DNA of 64,000 nt from Chaetorhynchus papuensis (GCA_013396525.1 VWYX01000291.1:186001-250000), one strand, 5' to 3'. Shown: positions 12,831 through 27,435, counted from the stretch's first letter. Numbers and translations are program-made. The notes: generated by a model from the letters alone, not told the origin.

Positions 12831-14883
12831 AGCAATCACAACTTACTGGAATTCTCTAGAGACCACTCTATCCTCCAAGTGAAACTGTCCAAGTGTTCAA
12901 GCCCCAGAGCCAGGTATCTGGTTACCCTTATCTCAGGGACATAACTGCCATGATATTAGCAACCATTAAATTGTCCAATCATTTTTTAATACGCCTCCAA
13001 TACAATTGACCTGGTGACCCATCCGCTGCACCAAATACCGCAGGCAAAAAGCTCCAGGAAACCCTCAAGAAACCCAGCACTCAATAAACTGTCCCATTCT
13101 GGTTTTCTGGGCTAGCTCTACAGTTTAAACCACTCAGCTGTGTCAGGGCTTAGCTCTTTGAAAAACATGTTCTCAGAAATGCCTGGCTTGTCTTCCTATC
13201 AAGATAGAATACTTGGTCATTTATCATTTGTCTTCTCATGGTTTTCTGCCTGAGGCCCAGCAGCTCACTTGGAAGTTAGGTCCTAATTGTTTTCCATCTC
13301 AGGTTTCTCAGCTAGCTATCTTGGGGATTTTCACAGGAGCATGTAGAAGTGACCACCAGGAACATAAAACACTGCAGACTTTCCCATTACCCACCCAAGA
13401 TTTAATACTCTTCTAGGCACGTAATAAAAGGACTCTGTTGCTAATTAATCACCTGATTAAGGTTCCGGGCTTGTAGGTCTCATTTTTTTCTACTGAGGAG
13501 TGCTTTCTTTCACTGCCTGTCAACATATCTGTACTTGAACCCTTGCCTGCATAAGCACCATAAGATTCTCTTCATGGGCAGTGCTCTAGTGATCATCAGT
13601 GGAATGGTGGCTGCAGATCCTGCTGACCTGGAGGATCACATGGTGAACCTTCCACATAATGAACTGATAGCAGTAACTTGGAAATGTTGTAACAGGTAGA
13701 GTAAGATAAATATTAGAAGAAATTAGACTCCTTCATATGCACAACATTCCCAGAAGATTCATCAAGACTTTACATAGAGCTTGTAGGGCTGGATGGTGAA
13801 AAATAACCATATTTCTGTTCTTTAGGGATAATATTCACTTCTAACCTTACATCAGGAGCTGAAGCAGAAATGTCAAAAAGAGTATGAAATTCTGCTTTGG
13901 AGGTGGGCATCTTGGTGATGCAGGCAGAGTTGAAGAAATGGGGCTCTGCAGAGCTGAGGGGAGAGTTGTTCTGGTCCACTTTAGCTTAGTTCATCAGGTT
14001 CAGAGCTCAGTTTGCACCTTAATTACAAGGGTGGCTGTGCAAAAGATGGGGCGGAAGAGCTACATGCAGAAACAATTTTCCAGTGAGTTACTGTTTCAGT
14101 GATTCAATCATTTTACTGGTCAGTGTGGAGTGGCTCTCAAGTGATCCCCTTAAACTGACGGGCAGCTGTTTTTCAGCATCAAAAAATTACAATTACAGCA
14201 AAATTCCAGGCATGACCCTTTCCACATGTATTTTAGCTCCTATATAAATCCTTTTGGCAGCATCAGATGGGAGGAAAAGGCTCTTTGGTCAAACAGTTTA
14301 AAACTTATTGTTTTTTTTAAGTAAATACTTGATAACATCTATTTAACACAAGCTCTCTGTGAATACGTGCATAAGGAAAAAAAAATCTGTGTGTGAGAGA
14401 TATAAGACTATAACTAAATCTGGTTTGCAAATTTCCGACTAAACAAAGTTTCATCAGTAAACACTGCTTCCTTGAACATTTCATCTGAAGCATCTCACGT
14501 TTGATCAAGTTTCGCTGAAGTTGAGACAAAGCTAAGGTTTAATAGATTGACAATGAAATTTCTGCATTGCTAAGCAGCTCGGATGAGTTTCATTTCTCAG
14601 ACTTGTTTTCCGAATTTCCATTATATAACAGTAAAGAACAAATTAGAAACTGAAAAACTTTCCCAAGAGCCAGCAATGCGGACTTTGGGTCACACTTACT
14701 GATCTCATGTTCAGCTGTGATTTGAGAAGTTCCCTTCCTTGTTCTTGACCCCATAGAAAGGGGAGATTAGAAATTACTAAACAAAGATCAATTATAATAA
14801 TAAAATAATTGTAAATTATGCCAGAAAAAAAAGTGAAAAGAAGCAACTGGGGGCGGGGGGAGAAGGAACAAAAAAATTCCACA

Positions 14884-14935
14884 AGTAGTTTCAATTTTCA
14901 CCTCTTCAGTAGTTTCAATTTTCACCTCTTCAGTA
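14884..14935 (+). repeat. Perfect 24-bp tandem duplication
   Basis: The unit agtagtttcaattttcacct plus cttc occurs twice back to back (14884-14907 and 14908-14931) without a mismatch. The first four bases of a third unit follow. The absence of divergence suggests a recent slippage or duplication event. Confidence 0.95.
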
Positions 14936-15518
14936 TCACTGTGCAGAACCAACACAGACTCTGGTGTATTAAACGGAAATAGCTGCAAGCTCTTTGTTTG
15001 TTTGTGTTTCTTATTTTCGACCTCTGACAAAGTGGTCACTGATCCCAAAGACGCCAAAGATCCCAAACAAGACACTGTAGCCGCTATTTTAAACAGTGAC
15101 GGGGAATTTAGAGGGGCATGAAATTTAAGACATATACGAGGTGCCAACTTTCAGAAAGTGCTGAGAAGTGATGCCCCGGAAATCAGCCTCACTGCAGTTT
15201 TCCCATTCAGAAACTCAGACATCAAGGCATTCAAAATCACTGCCACATGGACTCTTTGTAGTCCTAAAAACTCAATCCCTAATTAGGCTGATGCATAAAA
15301 AAGTGGTCATTTTTTGCTATTTTGAGAAATCGTTTTCTAAATACTAATTCAGTTAATCACCTAACCGAGTAGTGGGAAATCACCTCCCTCTTAGTCTTCT
15401 AAAACAACGATAAAAACAACTTTGCAAGAACTTGCCTTAATCACTCTGGGAACTTTCAACACTATTTCATGGAAATCAGCCCCAGTGCTACCATTGTCAC
15501 CCTGTATCATACACACAA

Positions 15519-15540
15519 GTGTGTGTGTGTGTGTGTGTGT
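15519..15540 (+). repeat. (GT)11 microsatellite with AC-rich flanks
   Basis: Eleven GT units are preceded directly by atacacacaa and followed by attcatgtacacacatgtac. Complementary alternating tracts therefore lie side by side over about 15510-15565. Such sequence can form hairpins or left-handed DNA in vitro. No function is implied. Confidence 0.93.
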
Positions 15541-16892
15541 ATTCATGTACACACATGTACACATACCAGGTGCTTGAAAGAGACAAAATATGCCAAAAGG
15601 CCATCCCAGCATTACAAAAAGTCTTAGAGGTATATGGAATAATTGCAAAACAGGAGAATTTCTCCTCTCAACATATCTCAGTACCTATATCTGCACTTAA
15701 ATACTACTTCAAGCACTGAAACATGCCTGTTTCTGTGTGCATATATTGTGCTTTGTTTTCTTTTCTATCTGGATCATTAACTGGAATAAGTCAGCTCATG
15801 TGCAAAACATCTGTTTTTCGGCAAAGTCCTGCTTTTCCTCAGCTTAACAGCTGCATTGATTGAGGCATAAAGCTGTTGCCAAATTGTTCACAAGCAGTGT
15901 GACACAGGCAGAACAGCAACCTAGGCTCCTTCCCAACCTTGGTTGCTTTCTTTCTGATGCCAGCTCAGAAAAATTAGCATTATGAATGATTGATAGCATG
16001 CAATCAACTGCTTCCAGCACTATTACCATCTCTAATTCAGTGAGGGAGGAGGTGACTCAGCCTTGTTTATACTATTGAAATCTGGCTGGAGGGCTCTGGC
16101 TAGGCTGCGGAGGCTCAGTTCAGTTCATCTGGGGATTTATGTCAGCATTTCACACGTTCTGGGAAACTTCACTCACCCTGGAGACAGTGCCTCTAGCTCC
16201 AGAAGGTAGCCTGGGACATAGAGGATCTGTGACAACCATATCATTATCCAAGGTGGTTTCCATCTCCACTCCAGTTTATGTCTAGTGTTTATTGCTTCTG
16301 GGGCACCATAGGTGTGTGCACAGCATGTTTTATGGCCATGCACAACACAGAATCTAGGGCCCAGCTCCTGCAATGAGGTCCACTGCTAGGAGCTCTAGTG
16401 CCCATGCTTTGGTGGAAGGGCTCTGCTGGAGCATCAGCATGTGGGCCTCGGTACCCAGAGGCAGGATCAGGGAGAGCACTAGGTGATACACAAAAAAGTG
16501 TGGCTCAGGGTACAGGGAGGCTGGGATGTGAAATCCTGAAGTCCAAAACAGTTTGGTTACAGATAGTTTCAGATATTATTCTTCACTTAATTAGGTTTTA
16601 GTTACACTAATGCCATTTGGGCCAACTAACACAAGGACTCACCTGGTTTATGCCTGTCTCCCACCATGAACAAAGAAAGAAACTGGGGCAACAGAGATCC
16701 TAATTTCAGTGTCTCAGTCAAGTGTCTTCATTTGGGCTGAATGGATGTCAGATGTAGTATTGAGAAGCCTGGAGAAAGACTGGTTTCCTTCAAGAAAAAT
16801 CAGTACAACTACAAATGATCTCATTATAAGTAGAAAGATGGGGTCAGGCACAGACAGGGCACTCCCAGGACCTGTGAGTATCATAGGCAGAG

Positions 16893-16950
16893 ATGTCATC
16901 ACACCAATATTTATTCTTGCCATGTCATCACACCAGTATTTATTCTTGCC
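16893..16950 (+). repeat. 29-bp tandem duplication, one mismatch
   Basis: The unit starting atgtcatcacacca and ending tatttattcttgcc is present at 16893-16921 and 16922-16950. The only difference is one A/G transition. Confidence 0.95.
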
Positions 16951-18462
16951 ATCCAGTCAACTCACATCAACCAAACCTGGCCACTGCCATCAAGGCCTTC
17001 TTGATGCCATGACATTACTGCAGAGGTTTTTTGCTCAGATGAACCAGACTAACCAGCAGCTCTATTTAGGCTGAATTTAAACCACACTGTTCTCATCAAT
17101 GCAAATATGAGCTATCTGTCCCCTAACAGCAGAGCCTTTAACCTTTCAGGAAGTGTGAGGCAGTTGCCATCTGGCTGGCCATCTGTCTTTCAAAAGGTGA
17201 GGAAGCAGGAAGACTGGGTGACATATGACAATGCTGAATTCCCAAAGTATTGGTGACCTCAGCGCTGTACAGTCTGGTTCTGCCCCACATTCTGTCACTC
17301 TCCCTTGCTCGTGGTTAGCAGCCACAAACACAATTACTGCTGGGCTGGGGGTGCTCCCGCTCTTCGTTTGACATTAATGAAATTGCAAGCAGATATGGCT
17401 GTACTTGCTGCCCTGCTTTGGCAATGTTTACAAAGCTGTTACCTTGCTGGGCTCCCCGCTCAGTGCCAAGTGGAAGAAAAGCCTTTGAGGTTGCATTTAC
17501 TATTTTACCTCCTTGGATGTTGTTATGTCTTCTGACTGGGAGCTGGATACCAGCACAGACAGAACCAATTATCCAAGCCCCTCCACATCTGGCACACAAG
17601 TATCTGCATGCTGCCATAGCTAAATGGCATTTGACCTGGAGCCTGATCTTCCACAGACAGCAACTTTATTAAGAACAGCTCAAGGAAATCCCCCATCCCC
17701 TCTGCCCTAATCTGCGCTGTGCTAAGTTGCCCTCTGCTCAGTCACTCCTGAAAAATACTGGATTGCTTATGAGGCCTTGGGGCACACACACGAAGCCACT
17801 ACAATTGATTTTACTGGCACACCCAGCCTTCTCTGCTGCTGCCTATTGCCATCTTTCATCACAGTGTCATGGAGTGTTTGTGTAGAGGGCTTAAATATTC
17901 ATTTCCCTGGAAGTTCATTTGCACTGTAACATCTCAGACTTGGACTCTACCTTTTTTAATACATTCTGTGGGATTTGTAGTGTATAAACCAACACACAGA
18001 GGTTTATGAGAACTTTCCTTCAGCAGCACGTACAGCCAAAGTTTCTTGGACCATGGGAGTTTGTGCAGGGGGTGTGACTTTTGCTTCTTGAAGAGTTTTT
18101 CGTTGTTGTTCATAGCCTTGGCATTTTACATCTGAGTGATATGAAATGTCCAAGATGAAACAAGACAGTTTAGTGGCAGGAGGAAAAACCCAACTGTGTA
18201 GTTTTGATGTGATTGCCAAGTATGATATCAGCAGAAGGCTCAGGAACTACACATCCAAGTCGTGTTTAAAAAGACCTAAATATGCACGGCTGTGCTCATA
18301 AGGGCTAACTGCCATCATCTTCTCAGCTAAGACAGCTTTCCAGGTTACCCACCCATAAATGGCACACCAAAATAATGATTTATTAAGAGATGACCCATTC
18401 TAATTGCTTATACAACTCCACTGTAACACATGGAAGTCTATCATATTATAATTCCCAGTCTG

Positions 18463-18590
18463 TTCTGCTCAGATGACAAGTGCAAACTGGGACATAGAAA
18501 AATGACATAGCCAAAGCCTCACAGATTGTTCAGGACAGAAAATTCAACTTGCAGGCTTAAAGCACTGGTCTAGCCTCCTTTGCACCGGAC
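18463..18590 (-). mobile_element. Probable MIR/L2-type relic
   Basis: The segments cagatgacaagtgcaaactg, catagaaaaatgacatagcc and aaagcctcacagattgttc occur in the order of the reversed MIR/L2 words 'cagatgaggaaactgaggcacagagaggt', 'aagtgacttgcccaaggtcacacag'. A following actggtctagcctcctttg resembles the family's 'ctagaccacactgcctc' word. Identity is low, so this could be coincidence. Confidence 0.35.
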
Positions 18591-21500
18591 TGGATGCTGT
18601 CTCAAGAAGCTTCACCTGCAGATAAGAACATGCATTCTCTCTGTATGTACAAGATATTATGAGTTTACTGGACCACAATAAAGAACAAGAGAGACACTGT
18701 TAAAAGTCACTTGAGGCTGGATGGTAAAGGATCCAAGATCTGGTGCTGAATCTCAGCTACAAGGCCTGAAGTGAAACACCACCTGTCTTTTGGATTTTGC
18801 TTGTTCTTCTAGGTTGCTACAATCCAATCAGTCACCCATTTCCAGGGCCATCTTAGTCTGAAAGTTCATGTCGTTCTCCTTACAGAAAGTGAATTTACAT
18901 TCTAAGAAGAGACAAGAAGGTGTAGCATCCTCCAAACAATACTGTTTCAGTTGTTTCCTGCTGTGGCTAGACTAACTTGTAAATACAGCACTAAGAACTC
19001 TTCATCTTGAACTGTCATTGCAGCTGAACTATAGATTCATGATTGATATCAAGTTCCTCAAAGTTTGTGGGCATTTTCAAGGGACACCTCCCTCCCCCAA
19101 ACCAGAGCTGAGTAAAACTGGATCAATTTATAGCTCCAGGTCAGAACCAGTAGAAATTCTCTCTTTTGACCTCAAAGCAGTTGATTTTGTGTACACTTAA
19201 CCCTCAGACCATGGATATGCAGACCAAAACCAAAGCCCTTACGACAGAGGCCCTTTCACCATGAATCTGCACAGCTTTCCCTGGGAACTGAAGGAAAGCA
19301 AGCTGCTTTTCTTTCAGCTTTGAAGTAAGAGCACAGATGGGTTCAGGATCAACAGTGTTAGAGGAGCAGGGTGATGCAGTGGTTTATTAATCACCCTGGG
19401 ATCCCAGACACGTGCCTTCACTTCTCACTTGTATAACTACATAATGGGATTTTCAACTAGTTCTTTAGATAAGAGATTATAAGTGTGGTGTACTCTGAAT
19501 ACAGAATTTGCCACTGGTGAAGGAACATTTTAACATTGCTTAAAATCTGTAAGTGCTACAAGAGCAGAAATTGTAATAATCAAAAAGGGACAAGAATACT
19601 ACATGAAAGTGCTATAACCTGTGTCTTCATTCATCCGTATTTTTCAATTTAGAATATTAAGCCTATGAAAAACAGAAGGTGCAGAGGTTAATAAAAAGAC
19701 TAAGGACATATCTGGTGTTTAGAAGAAAGAAAATCACTACAGATGGGGTTTTTTTCCCCACATTTAAATGACTTTGACTCTGCTTTGTACTCTGCTTTCT
19801 GTTACTAATTGACTACAATATTTACATCAGCTAGAAATTCAAAAAGCAAGTATATTTACTAAGGTCACATTTCAGCCAGATATAAAAATAACAAAATTAA
19901 ACAGGCATAGAAGCAGCAGCATCCAGAGACATCCAGACACCCATCCCGTGATTACTCTAATCTTACCTGGCATTGTCTACTCTGGTTCATGGAAGTGCAA
20001 GAGGACTGAAAGAGGGGCTCAGGTATCATTTTGATAGCTGCCTTTGGAATTCAAGTCTCCCACATGTCCCAGTTTTAATTTTTCCAGAAGGAATTTAAAG
20101 TTCTTAGGACATTTAGGATCTAATATTCAAGAAAAGATGAGCCTAAGTCACTACAGAAAAACATCATTAGGAGTGTTTTCTGCCTTCAGATCTAAGAGCC
20201 TTAAATCCTGGGAATCTTGTCCCACCAGGTTTTCAGCAGCTCTCAGAATCCCAGGAACAGAAGATCTTTTCAGCCACCACCCCACATAGAAAGATCTTCT
20301 CCTTTCAAGACTACAGCTACCATGTGAGAGAAACAGTTTGAAGTGGGACCCACAACTTGAAGAAACCTCAACCTTCAAGACAGCACTCTTAGGTCAATAG
20401 CAACATGGATGGAAGCAGTGGGAACCTGACCCTGTGTCATGGGAGCATCCTGTTACCCCTGGCAACTTCTGTAGAGAAATCAGGCTACCCTGGGTATCCG
20501 ACAACCCACAGAGAGAGCCCACTTACTTTGTGGGCTGCCTAACTGGCTGTATCCTCTGAAAACCCAGTATCTGTGCTCCTGAGAATCCGCCTTCCATCCA
20601 GCCTCTGCTGTGTGGGAGAGAGGTCACCTCCAGATCTCATACCTCTGACTGACAAAACAGAGGGAGATGAAAGACTCAATAGGTTTGAATATATTGATAA
20701 TAAAATCTGAAAAAAAACCCCAAAAAAACCAAAACTAAGTTGCAAAATTCAAATGTTGGATTTCGAAAGTGGGTGAACTCTGTTTTACCCAATCCAGAGC
20801 TCTATGAAACCTCCGGCAGCTTCTTTCAAGGGAGAGAGGCTATTCATTGGCATTTCCTGCAATTTCTGCTCCTAGGAAATAGAAAGAATCATGAGGCTTC
20901 TCTAGCTACCCAGCTCCCTTCAAGCTCTGAGAGAACTATAAGAACTAAGCTCCTTCTCTTCCTGAAAACCATGTATTTATCTGTGCTTTATAACTGACGC
21001 TGACTAAATGATAGGGAATGGTGAAACCATTGAGTGGGCTAAATCTGTTTCCTCGGCTTGATTGAATGGGCATTACTTTAAATGTCAATGACTACAGGAA
21101 AAAACCCAGCTTGATTAGCTGTGATTGGGCAGAGAGGTCACTGGGGTTTTCTTACTGGTGGATACAAATTCTACACATGCTGATTATTCATGGAGAGCAA
21201 TATATTCATTTGCAGGTGGTTTGCACAAGCTGATGCCAGTGAAAATTGTCCGATTAAAAGCTCCTTGAAAGCTGAAAGCACCCAGCTGCTATCAGATGTC
21301 AAACAGTATTTAGCAAAGGCCTGTAAAATGACTGGTACAATCAACATCCCCATCATCACAATTGCCTAGCAGCATCCAGTTTGGACAAGATCCACTCATG
21401 CCAAGCATGCTCGATACTGTACAAAAAGAAATTGTTCCTGACTCAGAAATATTCTCTTCACTTGTGCTTCCAATCCTCCTCTTGCCATGTTGTGGCTCTT

Positions 21501-21595
21501 AAATCTCCTTGATTGAAAGAGCTGATTGAATTCTGTTTCTAAATGAAAAATAGCTGATACGGGATGGAAATTTAACAGACATTGCTCTTCCTCTC

Positions 21596-21611
21596 TTTTT
21601 TTTTTTTTTTT
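21596..21611 (+). repeat. Poly(T) tract, 16 bp
   Basis: Sixteen consecutive T's, preceded by the pyrimidine-rich ctcttcctctc. No associated retroelement is recognised. Confidence 0.9.
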
Positions 21612-23344
21612 GTATAATAGGACACCATTGAGAATCACAGTGTTAATATCTAAAACACTCAAACCCAGCGTGGTTTGTGTGGGAACACCATAACATTTTT
21701 ATATCCCGTAAAAGGTTGCTTTAAAGTGTGAGGCCAAAAAACTGAGTAAAAAATCAGGCAAGTTGTCTGAGAATGAAGGCAAAAAATCTTCCTCTAAACC
21801 ACTCTTTTTGGCCACTCTACCCCAGTGCTGCTCAGCCCCACAGCTCCACACCCCTGTAAAATCCACCATCAGAGACAGAAGCTCAGCTCTCACTGAAGTC
21901 AGCAGGGGCTTCTGCAGCCCCTCACAGCCAGGCTGTGCCCATCACCCATCCCCCCCTGCCCTCCACCGGGTGCACCATGCAGAGCATCCCTAGAAATGAA
22001 CAGGAGTTTTGCCAAATTAAGATCTGCAGGTTCAAGCCCTGCATGCTGTAAATAATTAGCCTTAAAAACATCCCCACAAAAAAATTCCCTGCCTGAGGAC
22101 TTGTAAATGAACACAGTAAAAATAATTCTCTTGCTGTCTGTAAAATGTGTTCCTTATTAGAGAACGCTCCTGACCCCAAGAGTGCCCACACTGTATTTCT
22201 CCTCTGCCTCTCACTCTCACACGCATGCGCACGTGTGCATGTACTTTGTTCTTTCCTAAAGCTGGCAGCTGTAGCTGTAACAGCAGTTGTAGGCATTTTG
22301 AGTATTTATTCATCCCCCATATGTTGGGAAAGCCTTTGGGGATTCAAAATAAGATCCTTTGCCCTCGCAGAAAAAAGAATAAATATATTTTAAAGAATGT
22401 TACAAATTTGGCAAACATCACATCACAACATCAATCCAGACCCTCATCAGAGTGCAGCAAATAACAATGTGCAGATCTTATTGAAAGTACAGGAATGAAA
22501 AAACTGTTTCCCACAACTGAGGAACTTAAAGTCAAAAATAAGCAAGCCTGAACTCCAGCTTTGCCCGCAGTAATGAGCTGTTTCTCCCCCAGCAGAGTGC
22601 AGACGAGGGTTTGCGTCACCCTGCACCGCACTCCTTTCTCTGAGAGTTGTCAGTTAAATAAATAGATTGTGCTGAACAAAAAAGAAAACATTTCCTTCAG
22701 TAGCCAATGAATCCTGATCCTCCCTCTGCCCCGGCTTTACATGTTCTCTAAAGCAAAAACAATGTTTTTCTGGATGAATGCTTTTCCATGCAAGGTGCCT
22801 TCTGTTCGGTTTCCCACCACACAATGGCTGCTCAGTCTCCACAAAGATGCAACATCACTTGATTGTAATGATTCCTGATCAGAAGTAAAGGCAATTTACC
22901 AGCACAATTGGACACATAACAAATGTATGTAAGTGACCGTGTTCTGGGTGCAGTGAGAACCACAGCCATCAGCACCACAGCTCAAAGCATTTTTTGAGGA
23001 GAAAGCAAATTGTTTTCGGTGTCATTGGGACTGTAATCACAGAGATCAGGCGTAAGAGGGAGACGTGGTCACATAACAGAGCAATTCAGAGTTTAGTTCC
23101 ATTCTTTCTGCTCTTAAATTTCCTCAAATGAAAATATGGAATAACTATTGGTTCCAGTGAGGCTGCTCTGATTTATGCTGAAGGAAACAAAACACTGTCT
23201 GGCCTTAGGGGCTTTAACTTTTAAAAGGGGCTTATTAGAATGTAACCACAATAGATTAAAAAAAGGAGAGTCAAATTCCCTGCTCTTCTAAAAATAAGAA
23301 GTTCTGGGATTGGTACTGAATGCACAGCATGAACTTTAAGACTG

Positions 23345-23395
23345 AAAGAGTTGGATTAGGTGATCACAGTGATTCCTTCTAGTCTTAAAACATCT
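23345..23395 (+). mobile_element. Short CR1 3'-tail relic
   Basis: The words gagttggattaggtgatcac, then agtgattccttctagtctta, match the CR1 tail pattern 'ggttggactaggtgatc...ggtcccttc...cttaaaa' in plus orientation. About 50 bp are recognisable. The surrounding bases (gaactttaagactgaaagag) could belong to the same copy but are too diverged to claim. Confidence 0.6.
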
Positions 23396-26300
23396 AACAT
23401 ATGTGACGAAAGTAGAGAAAGCAAGGGAAACATTTTATGGAAGATCCTTTGCTTAGCTCCTCTGTATTCCTTTCTATTTCCTATTTGTTCACTTCATCAC
23501 TGCTATACTTCGAATGAAATGAAATGTTCTGCAGCTCATGAAAGAAATATCACTAACGTATGGCTCTTGCTAATAATTACCAGCAGAACCCCTAGGTGGA
23601 TAATGCTTATTTATCGAATTTGACATTGATTTGCATTTTCAACACTTGCAGTAATCTGATCTATGCAGAAACTGGCACATTTACATTGTCTTTGGAGCTG
23701 GAGGGTGTTTCAGACCCTATAAACCAAGATCCTTATCCCACAAGAGAATTTCACCCAGAACTTTGACTACACATTTGAATCAGTTATATTAAATCTGAAC
23801 ACTTTTCAAGCAGTCAGACAAGTTTAAATTCCAGTGGAGCCAAAACATTTTCAGCCATATAACAACCAGGTTTTAGTGCTAATAAATGTCCTTTCCTCCT
23901 GTCTACAGGATGTCACTATGAAATGAAACTGCTCCTAAAGAATGTTAACAGAGACACACAATACATTTTACCTCCTTGGACTCCTACAGCTGTGCAGAAA
24001 GGGTAACTCAGGGCTACAGGGCTACATTCCAATCCCTGGTGCTTATAAAGTAATTTTCCTTTGTCCTGAAGACCACACTTGTCTCTAATGAGGTCAAAGA
24101 CATGACTGGGATGGAGGGACTTATGAGTGCAGATCTCATTTCCAGCATAGATGGAACTGGTAATTCTAGGCAGGTTTTGTATCCTGAGGGCCAAAGTCAG
24201 AGTCTACGACATTGTAGCAACTATATTCCATAGCTTCTTTCAGCTCCTTCTGTCATTCTAAGCACAGTTCCTCCAACTTTGTTTAAACCTGGGCACACTT
24301 GCTGCCATGGAAATAGGACTCACCTTTACAGAAAGTTGTTTGCTTGCATCCTGTCCCCTGTATCTGTGTATGGGCTCCCACAAGCCAACAGCTCACACGA
24401 AGCACAGAGCAAACACCAAGGTGATGTAGAAAGTTCCAAATTAGGAGGCCTATCCAGATCAGTTTGCACCAAAGTAGATTTTCAACTGTATTCACTGGGG
24501 ATAAACAGATCTACAAGAAGGAATCTAAACCAGAACATGTCACTTCCCTACTGAATGCAGCCAAAATTTACTTCCCAGTTTACTGCCTGTAGCCTGATGT
24601 AGCAAGAAAATATTACCTCAGAGTGAATTAATTAGTTGGGCTGCGCTTGAGCCCATGGAAACTCTTGGTGAGCTGTCAAGAGTGGTGCCCCAGACATGTT
24701 ACCCTTTGTAACCTTCGAAATGGAGCAAAAACAGAGAGTAACCATAGTGTCTCAAAACAAGGCTCCACATGCAGATGAAAAATCTCCTTGTGCCCACCAA
24801 AAGCATGCAAATTCTACTGATAAGACTATATAAGCTTCCAGCCATAAATTCCGTGTAAAATATACTCCAGGTTCTGAAACATTAATTTTAATGATTGAAA
24901 TCTTTCAGGCTCAGTTATTTTCCCAAAATCATTTGAAAGTTTGACCAAAATGGTTAAGCAGCTTCTAGAGCATGAGGATAATGGAAACTTTACACAAAGG
25001 TATTTTCATTATTGAAATAGGGGAGGAAGACAAGATTTTTTTTTTAATTAAATCCAAATGCAGTAAAGTTTGCACCAAAATAACAAATGGAAATAATTAA
25101 AACTCATCATTGGACATGTGTATTACAGCTCCTACATTTGTTGTCCTCTCCTCCAGTCAGACCCTGAGACATTTGAGAAAAACAAAGTCAAACCAGCCAT
25201 ATTAATAAAGCCATGAAGCATAATTGTTTATAGGCATATAGCCAGTATCCACCTGCCAGAACCTGGAACTGCACTAAGCTGCCAGATTAGAAAGTGAACC
25301 TTGATCAACTACAGTGAAGGTCACAGACAGCTTCAGGGGGGAAAGGAAATCCAGTGTTTTTCCTCCTGTTTAAATCTTCAAAGTAAATAAAATTGTTCCA
25401 AACTGGGAAGGTGGCTCTTTTCTCTGGCAATGAGTGGGATGGCTGAGGTCACTGTGGAATTTGGGACCATGTGAAGGTAATAGGTAGCATGAGCAGTCCT
25501 GGGATTCTGGCTGGGTGCAGATCCCTCAGCAGTGATTGTCCACAGAGCCTACAAGCAGCAGGGAAGCAGAGGAAGCAATACAAATAGAATTACAAAACGC
25601 TTAAACATTCTACACAGTTATCCAGAGGATGGAAGTTATACAGATCTTGATGTCATGAAGCCCTAATTAGCCATTTCACATGTCACAGTGAGAGCTGTGG
25701 ATTCAGGCAGACACACATTCTCAGCAATATTTTATTACTCATCTTATGATTTTGCCCTCAGAGGGAAAAGAACTTGACAGTAACTTCAGGCTCTGAAGTT
25801 GCAGTGCATGCACACACAACAGGAAGCTGCCTTTGTGTCCTCTCCTGGTCCTGCTGTATCACCCAGCTACTGCTGGGGGGAAGCTCCTTTTAGGAACCAC
25901 AACAGCCACACTAAGACATAAGCAAGAGTTAAGATGAATGTGTGCTGAGGGCAATTAGACAGTGCAGTCAAAAGTGGTTCTTAAAAGTGGTCCATGGGCC
26001 ATTTTAGCCCTTGACCAAAAGCTTCTAAGTATGGAGAAACCTCAGACCCACCATTTCCTACGGAATGTAAGATTTCCCCAAGTGCTTTAATGGTCTCCTT
26101 GCTGTTGGGACTGGAGTAGGCAAAGGCTAAAATTCCAGTCCAGATTTATAACATGTGAAATGTGAGTATTGCAACACTGAGACACAGACATATCTTCAGT
26201 TTAAGAGTTCTGCATCCTAGTCCTCTAAACAAGTTTCACTTTCTTTCTGACATTCCCTTAGGTAAGAGAGCTACAAAACAAGTACAGCATGACAGCTTTT

Positions 26301-27435
26301 ACTGTTGGTTATTTACATCAGAACTTTTTCTATGGACACTTGCAATTAAGCAACATTTTTAGAAAATGTCTCACATTTTACTTCTTTTTTTTTGCCTTCA
26401 AAACCTTGTAATTTAACAACTTTAAAGTGTTTGCCAAAATGTATTGATTGAAGAAGTTGGTAGAAAGTGGCATGTGTGAGGGAGGCACTTAGTAATTCGA
26501 AGTGTCTGGGGAAGGGGAGCCACTTTCTGCCAAAAACTGTTCAACTTCCAGAAACATACGCATTCTGAGTTTTCAGAGTTTAAGACAGATTTATGAAAGC
26601 AAAAGTTTCCATGTTGGGAAAGAGATAATTTTTTAGTAGATGTACATGATTCATCAGCACAGGATTCATCAGTTCAGTTGTGTGCTGCATGAACCAGCAG
26701 CCTGAAGTTCACTGTGCTATTAATTAGCCACAGTAAGGGGGAAAGGCTGACCTAAACAAAACACCAACTTGTATAACAATATATTTGTGAAGGCCACAAC
26801 ACTGTACATGGGCAGGGTGTCACAGCAGAAGGAAAGGTCACTGAGGAGTGATCTTCCATTTGGCAGAATAATAAGGTATTATCAGACAGGTCTCATGGCA
26901 GTGGATTGAGCAGCCAGGTAACTCACCAGAAGCTCATGCAGCACCCACACAAGCCAAGAAATCCTGCCAACAGTTTGTATAACAAAGGCACTTTGCCTGC
27001 TTACAGTGCAGAGCTGGACAGACTTCATGTGTCTCTGAGCCTATGAAATCACCCCAGTGTTATCCAAAGTATGTTCCCATTCTTTAGAAACACCTAAATT
27101 TTCCTCTCTTCCCTTTTTGTCAAGGTGAAAAACCTTTCTTAGCACACTCTGATCCCTTGAATAAACAAGCAGGTAACACAAGCATGTTGGCATGGACTGA
27201 AATTCTTGCTGGTCACTTTTGAGTCAATTGAATGAAAGAATTTCAATGGGAAAAGGTACCTAAGTCAGGTCTGGAATTAAACATATCCTAAGAGGAGATG
27301 GGGTCCAGAATCTGAATCTGAATCTCTGAGATCCTACAAAAAAAATTCTATTCTCTAGGAAAAAGATAATTTCCAAGAAAACTTCATTCCAGATTTCCCC
27401 ATCAAGAAATAATGGCTTCCCTGTAGGAAAATTAG

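Larger units (their letters stand above)
8291..18462. other. Non-coding stretch
   Basis: This holds the 12.7-kb CpG patch, the 24-bp and 29-bp duplications and the (GT)11 tract, and otherwise nothing I can identify. Open frames such as 10204-10635 and 11565-11927 (plus) look like chance; the latter encodes a T-rich hydrophobic run only. A weak MIR-like or CR1-like resemblance near 12155-12210 is too poor to call. Confidence 0.6.
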
